64,000 nt of DNA from Toxonevra muliebris (Eukaryota; Arthropoda; Insecta; Diptera; Pallopteridae). Location: contig OY829326.1 in assembly GCA_963691655.1 (NCBI GenBank), forward strand, positions 116,223,388-116,287,387. Direction: 5' to 3'. Below are positions 46,700 through 58,800 of the stretch, in pieces. Position 1 is the stretch's first letter, and each line of letters begins with the position of its first letter. Both the position numbers and the translations under genes were made by a program. Under the pieces are notes generated by a model that was not told the DNA's origin, did no database searches, and saw nothing but the letters and a program-made list of their open reading frames with translations.

Positions 46700-47158
46700 G
46701 TGATTAACGATAGTTTTAAATACCTATCTATTTGTTACAGTTTTGCCCAAATTGAAAATGCATACGATCTAAGGCGAAAAGCATTGATGAAAATGGGTTC
46801 GATAACCGAAATACCTCAAAACTTACCAGTGAAATCAGTCGACGTGATGGATAAAATAGCCTGGACTGATATATTTCGTATACTCTCGCTATCACTGCTA
46901 GAAAATATAAGTTCACATGTTAATATTCGAAAGAGAGCAAATGTGTATACAAATAACACAGTGCAAAACAAAAATTTCTTCTTTAATTATTTGAGGCTGG
47001 TGATCACGAATCTGAAAAGTTTATTTAGTCATCATCGCTTTCTTCTTCAAATAGTAGTATTCCAACCTAAGCTAGCAAGCATTGGGATCAACTTTTTCCA
47101 CAGTTACATATTGGCATTATATAGTTCACTAAGTTCGCGATTCCCCATTCGCAATTAG
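46700..47158 (+). CDS. Unidentified open reading frame, possible exon
   Basis: I do not recognise this. From a possible acceptor TTTGTTACAG ending at 46740 the frame FAQIENAYDLRRKALMKM continues without a stop for about 140 codons to 47158, long for such A/T-rich sequence. It contains LPVKSVDVMDKIAWTDIFRI and ends in a moderately hydrophobic basic stretch. No signal peptide, known motif or partner exon is seen. Its position between two DUF1397 genes suggests a decayed gene or a transposon piece. It may be chance. Confidence 0.2.
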   Translation: MINDSFKYLSICYSFAQIENAYDLRRKALMKMGSITEIPQNLPVKSVDVMDKIAWTDIFRILSLSLLENISSHVNIRKRANVYTNNTVQNKNFFFNYLRLVITNLKSLFSHHRFLLQIVVFQPKLASIGINFFHSYILALYSSLSSRFPIRN

Positions 47159-47159
47159 T

Positions 47160-48152
47160 GCCCGTCAACTTTAATGACCGCGTTTTTACGATACCAACTT
47201 TTGCAACTGTTGCGAGAGTGTTTCCGAAGCGCTTAGTTGTGGGTTTATGGTCAGCACAAATGTCATAACAAATGTTACCATTTGGACGCCATTTTTTTTG
47301 AACATATTATGTTTCGTTATCAACAATAAATGTTAAGGATTCGATTTTTCCAAAAAAAATATTTATTTTAATTTATTTATTTATGTATTGGAAGGTAAGC
47401 CCAACGAAATTTTTATGAATAGAAAAGTTAATAAATAATCTTATGTGGGAGCTGTATAAGGTTTTTCTTTTCATTTATATTAGCATGTAAATTATGTACT
47501 ATGTACAATAAAAATATAAACTGATGGTCTGTGCCGGATTAACATCTTCTGCTATTAACTGGAAATATTCTTCTACAGATTCAGTTAGCTCCCTCAGAAC
47601 TTAAATGTATTCAGTATACTTTTCAATAGAGTATAGTAGTATTTGAAGAGATAGAAAACAGATTTTTCCGTTCTCATCCAATTTCTGAATTATTTTAACC
47701 CAAACCCGTCCTTCCCCCACCCACACCCCCAGCCTCCAAAAAACAAACGACTTGTAATATAATAATAAAATGGTCTAGCTAGAGTTGCAGCTGCTTAAGG
47801 TTCGATTTCCAAGCAGGGAATAATTTAACAAATAATATAACAAATAATGTAATGGTAGGACTTGATTTCAAAAACATGGTCACACGCATTTACTTCTTAA
47901 AAACAAAAAAACAATAATATTATATATTTCAAGGTTCACACTTATTTAGTTGCCATATTTAGAGATCGGTAACCAGTATGACGATAAAAAAACATGAAGA
48001 TAAAATAAAAATTTAATCAAAAAGAATTTCGCGAATATTTTTTCTGCCGTCATAATTTTAGTTAAGGAAATCAGTTTTTGAATAACAGCGGCTGCGTATA
48101 CAAGTACAAGAATTTCAAGTACTCGTGGAATTGAATCGGAAATGAAAGTGAA
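47160..48152. other. Intergenic stretch upstream of the second DUF1397 gene
   Basis: A/T-rich with no gene or element recognised. A C-rich tract CCCCCACCCACACCCCC lies near 47714. Confidence 0.4.
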
Positions 48153-48968
48153 ATGAGATTAACAATAATATTTCTGCTGTTGATGATTTTAAGCATCGAA
48201 GCTGTTTATGAGAATATCGACAGCTTTTACATCATTTCGATGAGCCAACAACAGCAAACAGAAATTCCCGAGAACTTGCAATTTATTCGACATAAATGTT
48301 TTCAGACCGCAAGTGTTCATGTATTTCAAAATGTGGAAAACGAATATTACAAATTGTTAAAAAATATTTACGCCGAAATTCCGAATATGAATAGCAGTGT
48401 GAAAATAAGTATCGATATTTTTCGAAAGTATTGTGAAAAACGTATAAAAATTATTGAATATATGGCGCGGTTCGCTTGGGCACTTGAACCGTGTTTTATT
48501 AATCGAAAAGAGAGATTAATTCTATCAAGTATAATGAGCATTATAAATAATTTAACAGAATTCGTATGTAACGCGGAAGAGTTCGAAAAGTTCGTTGCAC
48601 TGCAAGATGAACATTGCCTAACTACGGCTATGACGAATGGCGGACTAGCTGTTGGAGAGTACTTCAGAGAGCAAATAGTATCGGAGCCAAATATTCCAAG
48701 TATTGCCACTACCGCCACCACAGCTGATAATTGCAATGGCATGCAAAATTTAAAAGTGTCTTTTGGGGAGTTATTGAAACCATGCAGTAAATATAATTCC
48801 AAAGAGATTTTGAAGCCGGTCTACAATATCATTGGACAGGAATTATGTCGTGATTTTACTGATGAATCACAACCATCCAACAATTGTAACAAGTTGAAAT
48901 TCTATAATGGCATTAAGTTATTTTCGACTATTTTGATACTTTATAGCATGAGTGCTCACATTATTTGA
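48153..48968 (+). CDS. 27-kDa hemolymph protein-like, DUF1397 family, diverged copy 2
   Basis: An intronless gene of 271 residues with signal peptide IIFLLLMILSIEAV. The cysteine skeleton partly parallels copy 1: IRHKCFQ, RKYCEKR, EPCFIN, EFVCNA, EHCLTT, DNCNGM, KPCSKY, ELCRDF and NNCNKL. YCEKR matches YCNKR and FVCNAEE matches FVCHKG. Four cysteines of copy 1 are absent, including MECISG and VVCIET. The C-terminus is again hydrophobic (LFSTILILYSMSAHII), possibly a GPI signal. Similarity to copy 1 is low, so this is an old, fast-evolving tandem duplicate or a separate family member. AATAAA is at 49051, 83 bases after the stop. Confidence 0.7.
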   Translation: MRLTIIFLLLMILSIEAVYENIDSFYIISMSQQQQTEIPENLQFIRHKCFQTASVHVFQNVENEYYKLLKNIYAEIPNMNSSVKISIDIFRKYCEKRIKIIEYMARFAWALEPCFINRKERLILSSIMSIINNLTEFVCNAEEFEKFVALQDEHCLTTAMTNGGLAVGEYFREQIVSEPNIPSIATTATTADNCNGMQNLKVSFGELLKPCSKYNSKEILKPVYNIIGQELCRDFTDESQPSNNCNKLKFYNGIKLFSTILILYSMSAHII

Positions 48969-49379
48969 TAAGGAAATGTTGTTAATATTTTCAATTTTAA
49001 GAAAATTATTTCCATGTAATTTATATTAAAGTAATTAAGTTTTATATTAAAATAAAACAAAACATTATTGCGCAATTTTATGAAATATTCAAAATTTATA
49101 TGGTTTAATGGCAAATTTTTTTATAAACTTTTGAGTCGACCAAAGATTTATCATCAACAAAATATGAAAATGTTGATAAATTTTATTTACATACATACAT
49201 AAGTATGAATAAGTAATGAAATATTATAAAATATAGCTCGCTTCAAGAGCAATGACAAGTTCTTTTTGAAAGAATTAAATAATAACACAAGTCTGGAAAC
49301 AAAATATGAGATTTTTCAGGGATTTGTGAATACATATTCTCAAAGAGCTCATCAATAACTTTTCGGCTTTAATATTCTT

Positions 49380-49610
49380 TAGGAATAAGAAGAGACGATG
49401 TCATATCTCGTCCAAAGAGCATTAAATTTCTTGGTAAATTGGTGTAGGAACTCAGGGTTAAATAATATTAAAAACAAAACTAAATTAGTAATATTTACTG
49501 AGAGAAAAATTAGGGACGGTTTAATAGCTCCTAAGGAAAAAACTTATATATTGTCTGAGCATAGTACCAGACGATTTGTGTCGAATATGTAGCAAAGAGA
49601 AAGAAACAGT
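49380..49610 (+). pseudogene. Non-LTR retrotransposon reverse-transcriptase remnant
   Basis: The plus-strand reading LVQRALNFLVNWCRNSGLNN followed by IKNKTKLVIFTERKIRDG fits the Jockey/R1 pattern LQ.AL..V..WC...GL.iNP.KTE.V.FT.k that follows the reverse-transcriptase core. RAPKL/APKEKTYILSEHSTRR then matches the usual ...L....L.LS..VKYLG region. Stops and divergence follow. The rest of the element, to about 50130, is too decayed to read. Confidence 0.6.
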
Positions 49611-50149
49611 GAAGGTCTTATAAGAACCAGTTTTATTTACTTAAGTTGTACTATACTGTCGTTATAAAACAATGTATCTGTCAAAATTTTCTTATTCGTA
49701 TGTAAAAATAAACGAATTATTTATATAAACGACGCGAGGCATACTGCTCTGGGGATGGATCACTCATATAGACCGTCCGGTCCGTAGCGATATCGCAAGC
49801 TCTTTAGACTCAATAAGAACTTCGAGCTATATTTAACACTGTTTCTAGTTAAAAACTATCCATAGTCTGTGCGAAATTTTTTAATAGAGCCAGATTTATA
49901 CTGTCTAACATATGTCATGTAGGGAAAGAAAGAGCGCACTCCCTGGCATCCTTAATCTAGACAAGGCTAGTGTTGGGCAATCACAAAGAATCTAAAGTCT
50001 CCTTTGTGACAGTCATTTCGGTATTTGCATAGGACGTTTTTCAAGCGAACTATTTGGCATGATACTTCAAAAAACAATATCCAGTAACTACGCCAATCAT
50101 CAGACTGCATTCTTTACCGAATGCCGAAATTCATTTTTTTATGTATCAG

Positions 50150-52200
50150 TTTTTAAGAAAATGTAATTTTTTAATTTTTTCAACTTTTTTGCGCTTTAAA
50201 AATCATGTCTCGAGCTAAAAATGTCCAGTCGTTTTGGAATCCAAATGAAAGGAATTGAAATGTTAAATATATTTTATTGAATTTGTAATTGGTTAATTGA
50301 TTCAAAAGGTATCGACGAAAATGAGTCAGATTTTTATGAAAATCAAATTTTATAGCTGATTCCCTGGCCACGGAAACAATGAAAAATATCTGATTTTTCT
50401 TCATCTAAAGCTAAAATTTTTATGCAAAAAAATAAGACGAGAAATGGCAAATCCCACATTTTTTGAGTACATGTATTAATTTTTTCGGCAATTTATTGAG
50501 TTTAATTGCTTTCAATATATTTTTTTTTCCTTTTTTTTTTTTGTGGTGCTTTCATATGCCAGAATTAGTTGTGGCCTTGCTTTGTCTTCGACGATTGTTT
50601 TAGGATTCGTTTCTTTCATGAAGAATCATACGTAGTCTCCCAGTATTCCTCTAGTGGTCACTTACGTCATTAAGATTATCCGGAATGGCAAATGCAAAAA
50701 AGGGATTTTCAAAGACATACCATAAATATCTATGCCTGTTAGAAATAAAGAATACAATAGAAAATGAACAAATCGGTAATAATTCCCTCGAAGCTAGACC
50801 TTTTATTGTTGCTAAATGCTAACAACCAGCTGAAATGAATTCCAGGTCTCGTTTTCAATCGAAAATCTGTGCTTTTGAGAAACTTTTTTATCTGTAGAAA
50901 GTTGCGAGAAAATGGTTCTCAAATACTGAAATACTGAATACTCTATAAGCGATATTAAAATTGCGTTACGTAATATATTAACAGTCCTTTAGATAAAATT
51001 ACCTTTATCTTTGATGCCAGAAGAATACCATAAAGTCATAGAGCTAGCAGTTCAGACGATAGTTTTGGACTCCAAAAAATATTTTTGCTGTTGTACTGTT
51101 TGAAATTAAGTATTTGATTTTTTATGTTATATTAAAAAAAAACAAAAAGTCCTTTAAAAAAAAAGACGAAAAAACAATACCTTTGTTAAACTTTCCTGAG
51201 GGGCTACTGAAAATTAATAAAGATTCGAAAATGAATAATTTTAAAAAGGTAAAATTTTCTACACAAATATTTTTGTTCGACTAATCTAATATCGTTTTTT
51301 GCACATTTATGGCCAAACTATTAATTCAACAGATTTGTAGTGTTCAAGGACTTATAATGAAATTTTTCGGGAAATATTTCTCTAGACCATATTAATTCTC
51401 TATCTACCTTATTTGTGGGTCTTTTTGGTAGCAAAAATCAAAGAGACCTATTAACTCTTTCATACTTAATGTTGCGTATAAGCAACATTCACTTTAAAGT
51501 GGCATAAAATAGGTGTTTAACAAATTTCACTAATAATAATATATACATACAGTTCTGTTAGGTATTCTACACGTTTGCTGATTGCCGAACATTTGAAATA
51601 TCTTGCTTATGTAATTTTTTTTTAATGTTTTGTCTTTGAAGTCCAACAAAAAACCTAAGTGCAAAATTTTGTAGTAAAATCTTTTGCACTATTTTTTGAA
51701 AAAAAATGTGTTTAATTATTACTAAGCGCAAATTTTCTTTATCAGATATGTTTATAAAAGATAAGAGAATATAAAAATAAAAAAAATGGAGAAAAAAAAA
51801 TGGATAAGTCAGTGGTTGTATACAGCTTCATAGCTATGTTTTTTAACCTTTAATAAAGGACAACCAAATCAATGTAGAAACAAGAAATTTGTTATAATGA
51901 TTGTGGTAGATCAAAGCAACCGTAATTTCAAAACAAATAGTATCTATCAAGCCCCATTAAATTTCGGGCGTCAAAGGGTTAATAAAAGATGTAGAGGATT
52001 AATGTATTCTTAAAAAATATTTCCCATAAAATTCCATTATAAGTCTTTGAACACTGTATCCTTCTTAAACTTGATTTCAGATATTTAAAGACGATGGGCA
52101 AAGAATGAAATAAAATTTATCTTTTTATTTGCATCGGAAAATATTTGACATTTTTGGTCTTTGAAATTTTAACCACTTTCTATGGCAAAACTCCCAAAAG
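50150..52200. other. Intergenic A/T-rich stretch
   Basis: No gene recognised. Several poly-T and poly-A runs (50520-50541, 51131-51165) and no clear element ends. Confidence 0.4.
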
Positions 52201-52214
52201 GACGAACATTTGGA

Positions 52215-52386
52215 AAAAAAAAACTAAAATGAGTATATTCTGCACTCGTCATATGATGTGATAAAATACTTTACGCATTGTTGCTTACTTTATTATAAAA
52301 GTTGTCATTTTTATGTTCCATATTTTTTTATAAAGAGATTTCTTCCGCAAAAAATAGCCCCAGTTACTGGGGCCTTACCGACTAGT
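52215..52386 (+). mobile_element. Helitron-like (Helentron) 3' part, plus orientation
   Basis: Ends with hairpin GCCCCAG-TTA-CTGGGGC (52357-52373) followed by CTTACCGACTAGT, with CTAGT at 52382-52386. This is the same terminus as the inverted copy at 30764-30794, and the sequence just before it (AAAGAGATTTCTTC against AAAGATATTTCTTG) is also similar. The block 52215-52270 (AACTAAAATGAGT, CTGCACTCGTC) is shared with 41090-41150. The 5' end is not identified. It lies downstream of gbb. Confidence 0.55.
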
Positions 52387-52744
52387 GTATATTTATTTTG
52401 GGAAAACTTATCCTTCGTTCTAAGTTCCAATAATTATATACTTTTCTTTAAATGAATACTCTAAGTGTTCGTTCGGCGTTCATTTTTGAATAACCAATCG
52501 GTCGTCTCTAATAATCCACATTTGAAAAAACAATCTTGTTATTTCACTTGTTCGCATATCAATAGTATTTATTTTTTGCACATATGTATGTACATATGTA
52601 CGTTTTCAAATATTTTCCTTTTATTTTAATTCACGAAAATATATTTTCCCTACAAAAAATATTATTGTGAAATATAATTTTCTGTTTTTATTCGTATTGT
52701 TGAAATATAGAGTGCAGATATGTATGAAATCGTATCGCACAAAG

Positions 52745-52766
52745 TACGTATGTATGTATGTATGTA
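52745..52766. repeat. Short (TATG)n microsatellite
   Basis: About five GTAT/TATG units just downstream of the gbb stop codon. Confidence 0.7.
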
Positions 52767-52811
52767 TTGTATATATCGGTTTCTTTTTGTTTGTTTTGTT
52801 TAATCTCATTA

Positions 52812-55800
52812 TTAATGGCACCCGCAACTTTTCACAACCATATTCTTGTATTTCTTTAAATTAACATTCTCTTCATTCAAATGATATAGTACGGGCAAAG
52901 CGCCCAATCTCGTTGGAGCACAACATGGTTTTGGAACTTTTTTCGGTTCCAGTAAATGCACTAAAGTCTGAACAATCGCATGATTTGTAGCATTCATATG
53001 TGCATTCAATGGGAAATTACATTCGCCACTGCAATAATAGGCGCCATAACCATCTGGTGCTATAATCCAATCCTGCAAAAAAATAAAGTTATTATTTAAA
53101 AAATATGTAATCATCAGGTTATATTAATCAAATATAATGAATGCAGACGACTTACATGCCAGCCCAAATCTTTGAAATCAATATATAGCGTTTGCATTTG
53201 ACAGCTTCTCATATTTTCAATAGGTCCATCAAATAATGGATTCACCATTTCCGACTTCTTTTTTCGGCGTGGCGGAGTATTACGCTTTTTGCGACTGTGA
53301 TGTTTTGTCGACTTGATTAACTATTTGAAATAAGAAAACAATAAACAAATCAGAAACAAATTCTTTCTCATATTTTGTATATAAATCATACCTCTGGTCC
53401 TCTAAAGAAACCAATCATAAATGGCTGATACTCATCATCACCTTTCGGATGCACCAAACCAATATCGTCTAGCTTAACTTCACGTTCTGGCTTATGCACT
53501 GCATGTGCGCCCACATAGATGCCCTTATTCTCTTTGTGATTTTGCAGCCATGCATTTAAACCTTCAGTGACATTCATTTCCAACCATCCTTGATAATCAG
53601 ATGTTGTATTCATCGATGATAATATTTCCAGCTCCCGTTGTCCATCCATTTTAATAACTGAATAAACGGTAATGGTGAACTCCTTACCACTAGTCATCCA
53701 TTTGCCCTGTGTAGGATTCTGATAAATTCGCAGTTCGGCCATCATTAAGTAATTATCATCCGGCACATCGGAAATATCAAACCAAAGGCGTCTTCCATGT
53801 TCATGCCGTACCTCGTCTACACGGTGGTCTATGTAGAATAAAAATGAAAAATAAACACGAATAAATTATATAAAAAGGATTCAAATGCAAAATGATTCAT
53901 GCTTTAATATACGTATGCATGCACAATGTGTATGTCCCAGTAGAAAATTTAGTTACACCAGACTGATTCTGCTATGAATTACGATTTTTTAAATTAGAAA
54001 GCTTTATTGTTTACTATTGCTTTAGATCTATACGCTTTTAGTGTCTATAGGACATAATTTAAGGTGCCATCAGCGGCATCAGAGCGGAAAGGTTTCTATA
54101 AGATCGACTTCATTATTTTAGGAGCCTTAATTTTGATTTATTAAGTCTGTTTTATTTAAATTCTAGATAAATTTATAATTTGCTCCGGTTCTCGTATTTT
54201 TTCAATTTCTTTCTATCAGAATTTCATGTGAGAGGTGAGTGTTAAGAAGAAATCATAGATAAGATATTAAAGTTTCTTGGACAAAATTAAATTTCAAAAA
54301 AGGCTGAAAATTTAAGTTTTCACTGCTGAAACTGGGATATAAAATTAATTAATTTTTGATAAGTCACATTTTTTCTACTGGGATAGTAGTAAGCATATAT
54401 TTTATGCTACACACATAAAACTGAAACCACACTTAAGCTATTCAAAACCAAGATTATTTATTGTAGTTAAAAGTAAAAACAAAAATTCTTTCCTCCTTTT
54501 ATACCTGCATAATAATAATAATCTAGATATCCGCATGATGTGAGAAATATACCCAGTATGAAAACTCTTCGTCTGTATAACAGCATTCGCATTACTATGA
54601 AGATCAAAAAATTACTAAATATCTTATATACACATTCTCTTACACTGGCTTCGAACCACATTAACCCCACTTTTATAGAACTATCAAGCAATAAATATTA
54701 CTTATTAAGCATTCTCACTACACTGGCTAAGGTTTAACAACATTTTTGTTGTATTTCAAATGCCTGAGATTATAGATTGCTTCGATTGCTATTTATTTCG
54801 AAATGATAGTTTATGATGAGGCATCAATCACTGAATACTTTTGTCTTCAGGTGTCATTTTACTAGGGTTGTCTAATAACGAATGAGAAGCCAAATTTGGA
54901 AAAATTCATAATGGATGGTCTAATGTTTTCATCATGGTTGTGTGATTGAGAAATAGGTTTTGGCTGCATGCATCACTTGGCTATTAAAGTTGGTTATGTT
55001 GAAATTTGTACTCACTTTTATTTAAAAACGTCATAATAATATCACTTTGATCGATTGCTCTTTTGTCGAGATCAGTTATAAAATTTTCCTGCTCTTGTAG
55101 ATCACGTTTCGAACGTGATGGTGATTCCTCCGCATTTTCTTCTTCGGTTAATCGATGATAAACGTCTAGAAGAAATTGTGGAGCAGATTTTCTGTAAAGA
55201 AATACAATCGAAAATATATTAATTATGTTAAAAAAACCAACGTAGAAATGACAAAATTCATAATTTTAAATTACTCTATTAAATCATTTACTTTATTTTA
55301 AACATGTTATATTAAAAAGCTAGTGCTAACCTTCGGCCAGCGGAAAACCACTTTAGTGGCTTATAATTAATCTAATTTTGCTTTTCTTTCAATTTTTTTA
55401 GTGATATGCTTATGAGGGCCTATCGGATAATTTTTTTTTTTTTTTTGTTAATTTCGATAAAATAGGTAAATTTTGATCACAGGAGCACAAGACGAGCCAT
55501 TGAGGTTGAAACCACCCCAATGATAAAATCGTGAGAGAATAAAAAAATGAGATGGAAACGGGCAGCTCTCCGTTTCTCGAACTCATTCCAACTTAACCTC
55601 AATAAAGAAAATCACTCCTTTTTCTAGGTTTCCCGGTTGGCTGAGAATAATACAAGTTAACTGAAAAGCAGACTTTTCTATTTTTGCGGGCATGAAACAA
55701 AGAGGTGACTGTGCTTTTCCTATGAGCACTTGTTGGATCGAGGATTCTATCAACGTCAACGTCGCGCAATGTTTCACTTTCATACAAAGCGTGGCCAAAA

Positions 55801-58800
55801 ATAGTAAAACTGGTCGATTCCGGTTGAATTTTTGCACTTAGTTGTTTCCATCAGTATAAGTATTCTGTATTAATTTGAAAAAAAAGAAATACTATCAGTT
55901 CGGAATTGCCAGTATCTCTGGAGTTTTTTTTTGATATTTTTTATATTAATTAATTTTTTTTTCATTTTGTAGTTATTTTGCTTTCATTCTTCTTTTTGGA
56001 TTATAATTTTTGAAAAAGGATGACTTATTACAGTTTATTTATTTACAACGATTTTATTTGTTTTTTTTTTTTTTTTATTTTATTTTGCTTTTTATTCTTT
56101 CTTTATTTTTTGAGAAAATATGGCTTCTGCCGATATTAAACCGATATTTGCCTGTGAGCCGTATTTAAATTAAGATTTTTGTAATTTTATAAAACTTGTG
56201 AATATATATACAGTGCCGGTCATATCATTTGCAACCAAAATCACTTGTACTATAAATGACTTCTTAAGTTCACTAAAATAATTTTTATCAAAAATCTTTT
56301 TTATTCAAAACAAAGTGTATTTATTGCCATTTATTATAAAAAATTAAAAGTACGAAATTATGTTGCAAATAATAAAAGAAAGAAGTTATTTCAAATTAAA
56401 GTCTGAATTAAAGAGGTGAAAGCATTTGCAACTAGAAAAAGTTAATGTGAAAATTGAAGGAAAATCGAAAAAGTTTTCAAAATTTTGTTGCATTTCCATT
56501 ATTAGCGATCACTGTTACACGTCTACGTGGCATTGGCTCTATTAAATGTTTCGTCTGATCGATTCGAACTCGCTTCCATTGCTTTTGAACATCCTCATAT
56601 AGATTCTCCAGTTTCTTAAACGCATTCGTGCCAAACTTTCGCTTCACGAGCATCCAATGGCTCGCGTGTATGTATGATAGTTTGGTGGAAGCGTTCTCCT
56701 TTAACACTGTACAATTTATTTATATTAGATGTGTTTTATTTGCCAGTTAGTTTAGCATGTGCGAATAAAACGACCAGGTTGTTAAGTCTATTCTGCTTTA
56801 TATTGTTATTCGCAATGAAACTGCTCAGCAGCTAGAGGTGAAACATTTTAATGGATCCCAGTCATTGCGGTTAATCGTGGGCATTGTTCTTAGTTTTTAC
56901 CGGCAGCCATTTCAAATCTTTTCCCCTTTTTATTTTTTTGCAAACTGTCACGCTTCTTCTTTCATTATTGGTAGTTCACAATAGAATTTGATGTAGTTAA
57001 ACTACTTGTTAAGTATACATAACAGCTAGAATTATACGTGTTATCTCTGCCTTTTTGTTGTTGCTTTCCCATACAATTATCGCTGCTAGTTATACATAAC
57101 TAGAAGCAAGTGGCGAATAAAACGCAGCTATTCTGTATTATAGAATGACGCAATACAAACAAGCACTTGAGCAAATCATTTTCACATTTTTGTCGAAGAT
57201 AGATATTCGAAAAAGCCAATAGTTTGGTAGTGTGGTGGAAAAAGTTTGAAAATGGAATTTTCGTCATTTTGGAGAAATGTGGGGGCTAGGGAGGTAGATG
57301 GAGGGTCAGTTACTTAAGATGAAATATTTCCTATACTTTTCTATACAATTCGTACTAAGATACTAAAAACGAAATCCAGCGTTTTGAGGCTCAAGTTTTC
57401 ACTTATTAGTATGTGGCATACCCCGACAACTTGATCATAACACGAAAACTATATAATAGTGGACTGTATGGAAAAAAGTACACTCTCAAATAATTAAATT
57501 ATGTTGTTTTCATAATGTTATTTATATTTTATTTGAGAGTCATATAGCCAAAATTTCGTATGGGGTTTTTATGTGTTTATGGCGAGACGAAAAAGTCGCT
57601 CGTGGACAGTGATTTCCCGCGTATCATTTCACAAAAATCTGTATAACTTCTAAAGTTATTGAGTCCACCCAAAAGTTAAATACTCAGAATTTGCGCAGAA
57701 ATCAGGGAAATTTTTGTAAATTTTTTTTTAAATTTTTAAAAAATATATTTTTTTAAAAAATCAATTTGTTTAAAAAAAAAATTTGTTTTTGTTGTTAATT
57801 TTTGAGTAAAATTTTTTGAAATTATTTTTTTTAGTGTTTTTTTTATACATATGTGTGAAATTTTTAAAAAAAATTCCTTGTCTCAGTTTTGAAAAAAAAA
57901 AACCTAATTTTTGTGTTTTTGTACTGTAAAATTCGCAAAAATTTATAAAAACAAGTGAAATTTTGCATTTCTTTATTATTCATGTTTCTCTATCGACCCT
58001 CCAAATTTGAAGCTTATCGGAGACATGTGGTGTGAATTGCTGCTGAGTTGGTCTGGAACGCCCCATATATATATATATATATATCAGTCAAAATACGGAA
58101 CGGATTTTTATATCCGATTATATTAAAAAAATACATTCTAAGTCCTGTTTTTCTATCAAAAATTACATTTTTAAGCTTTAACAGTTGACATTTTGCCAAA
58201 AATTAAATAATTATCTGATGAAACGTTTTTTTTTTTTTTGACTTCAGCAAATTCATTCTTGAGAAACCGTGCTTTTTGGGGTAAGCTTTTAAAAACCCGC
58301 AAGTGGTTATAACTTCATGATCAAAAGTAATATCCGAAAACATTTGGGACAATCAATTATTTTTGGGTGAGATTGACCCTAGATTGTCATTCGCACGTCT
58401 GTCATAGCATGCCATCATCAAAGTAAGTTAACTTAAATTGTTCGATAAGCTTTAAGAAGTAGAAATATGTATAATTTGACTTAGATAAATCTTTCATATG
58501 CTAGAATATTCCATGACGGTATTGAAATGATCCATTTTGCTGTATTATAATAACGGATTCCACTCAGTTTTTTATACCGAAACTCAATACAGAAACAGTA
58601 CATTTTGGTTTATTATCATAAAAGTACTGCAGCCCGTTTACTATACAAAACTACGGAGTGGAAACATCACAATTTGCTGTACGATAATCGGATTCCATTA
58701 AGTTTTAATATGTTATGATGGAAATAAGAGAGTATGCCATCTCGGATTGTAGTCCGATTTGATGTTCTAAATAATCCGTTTTCTGTATCGTTTATATATT

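Noticed and set aside
55583..55837. Open frame in gbb intron 1 as a nested gene
   Set aside because: No signal sequence, domain or homology is recognisable and the frame is short.
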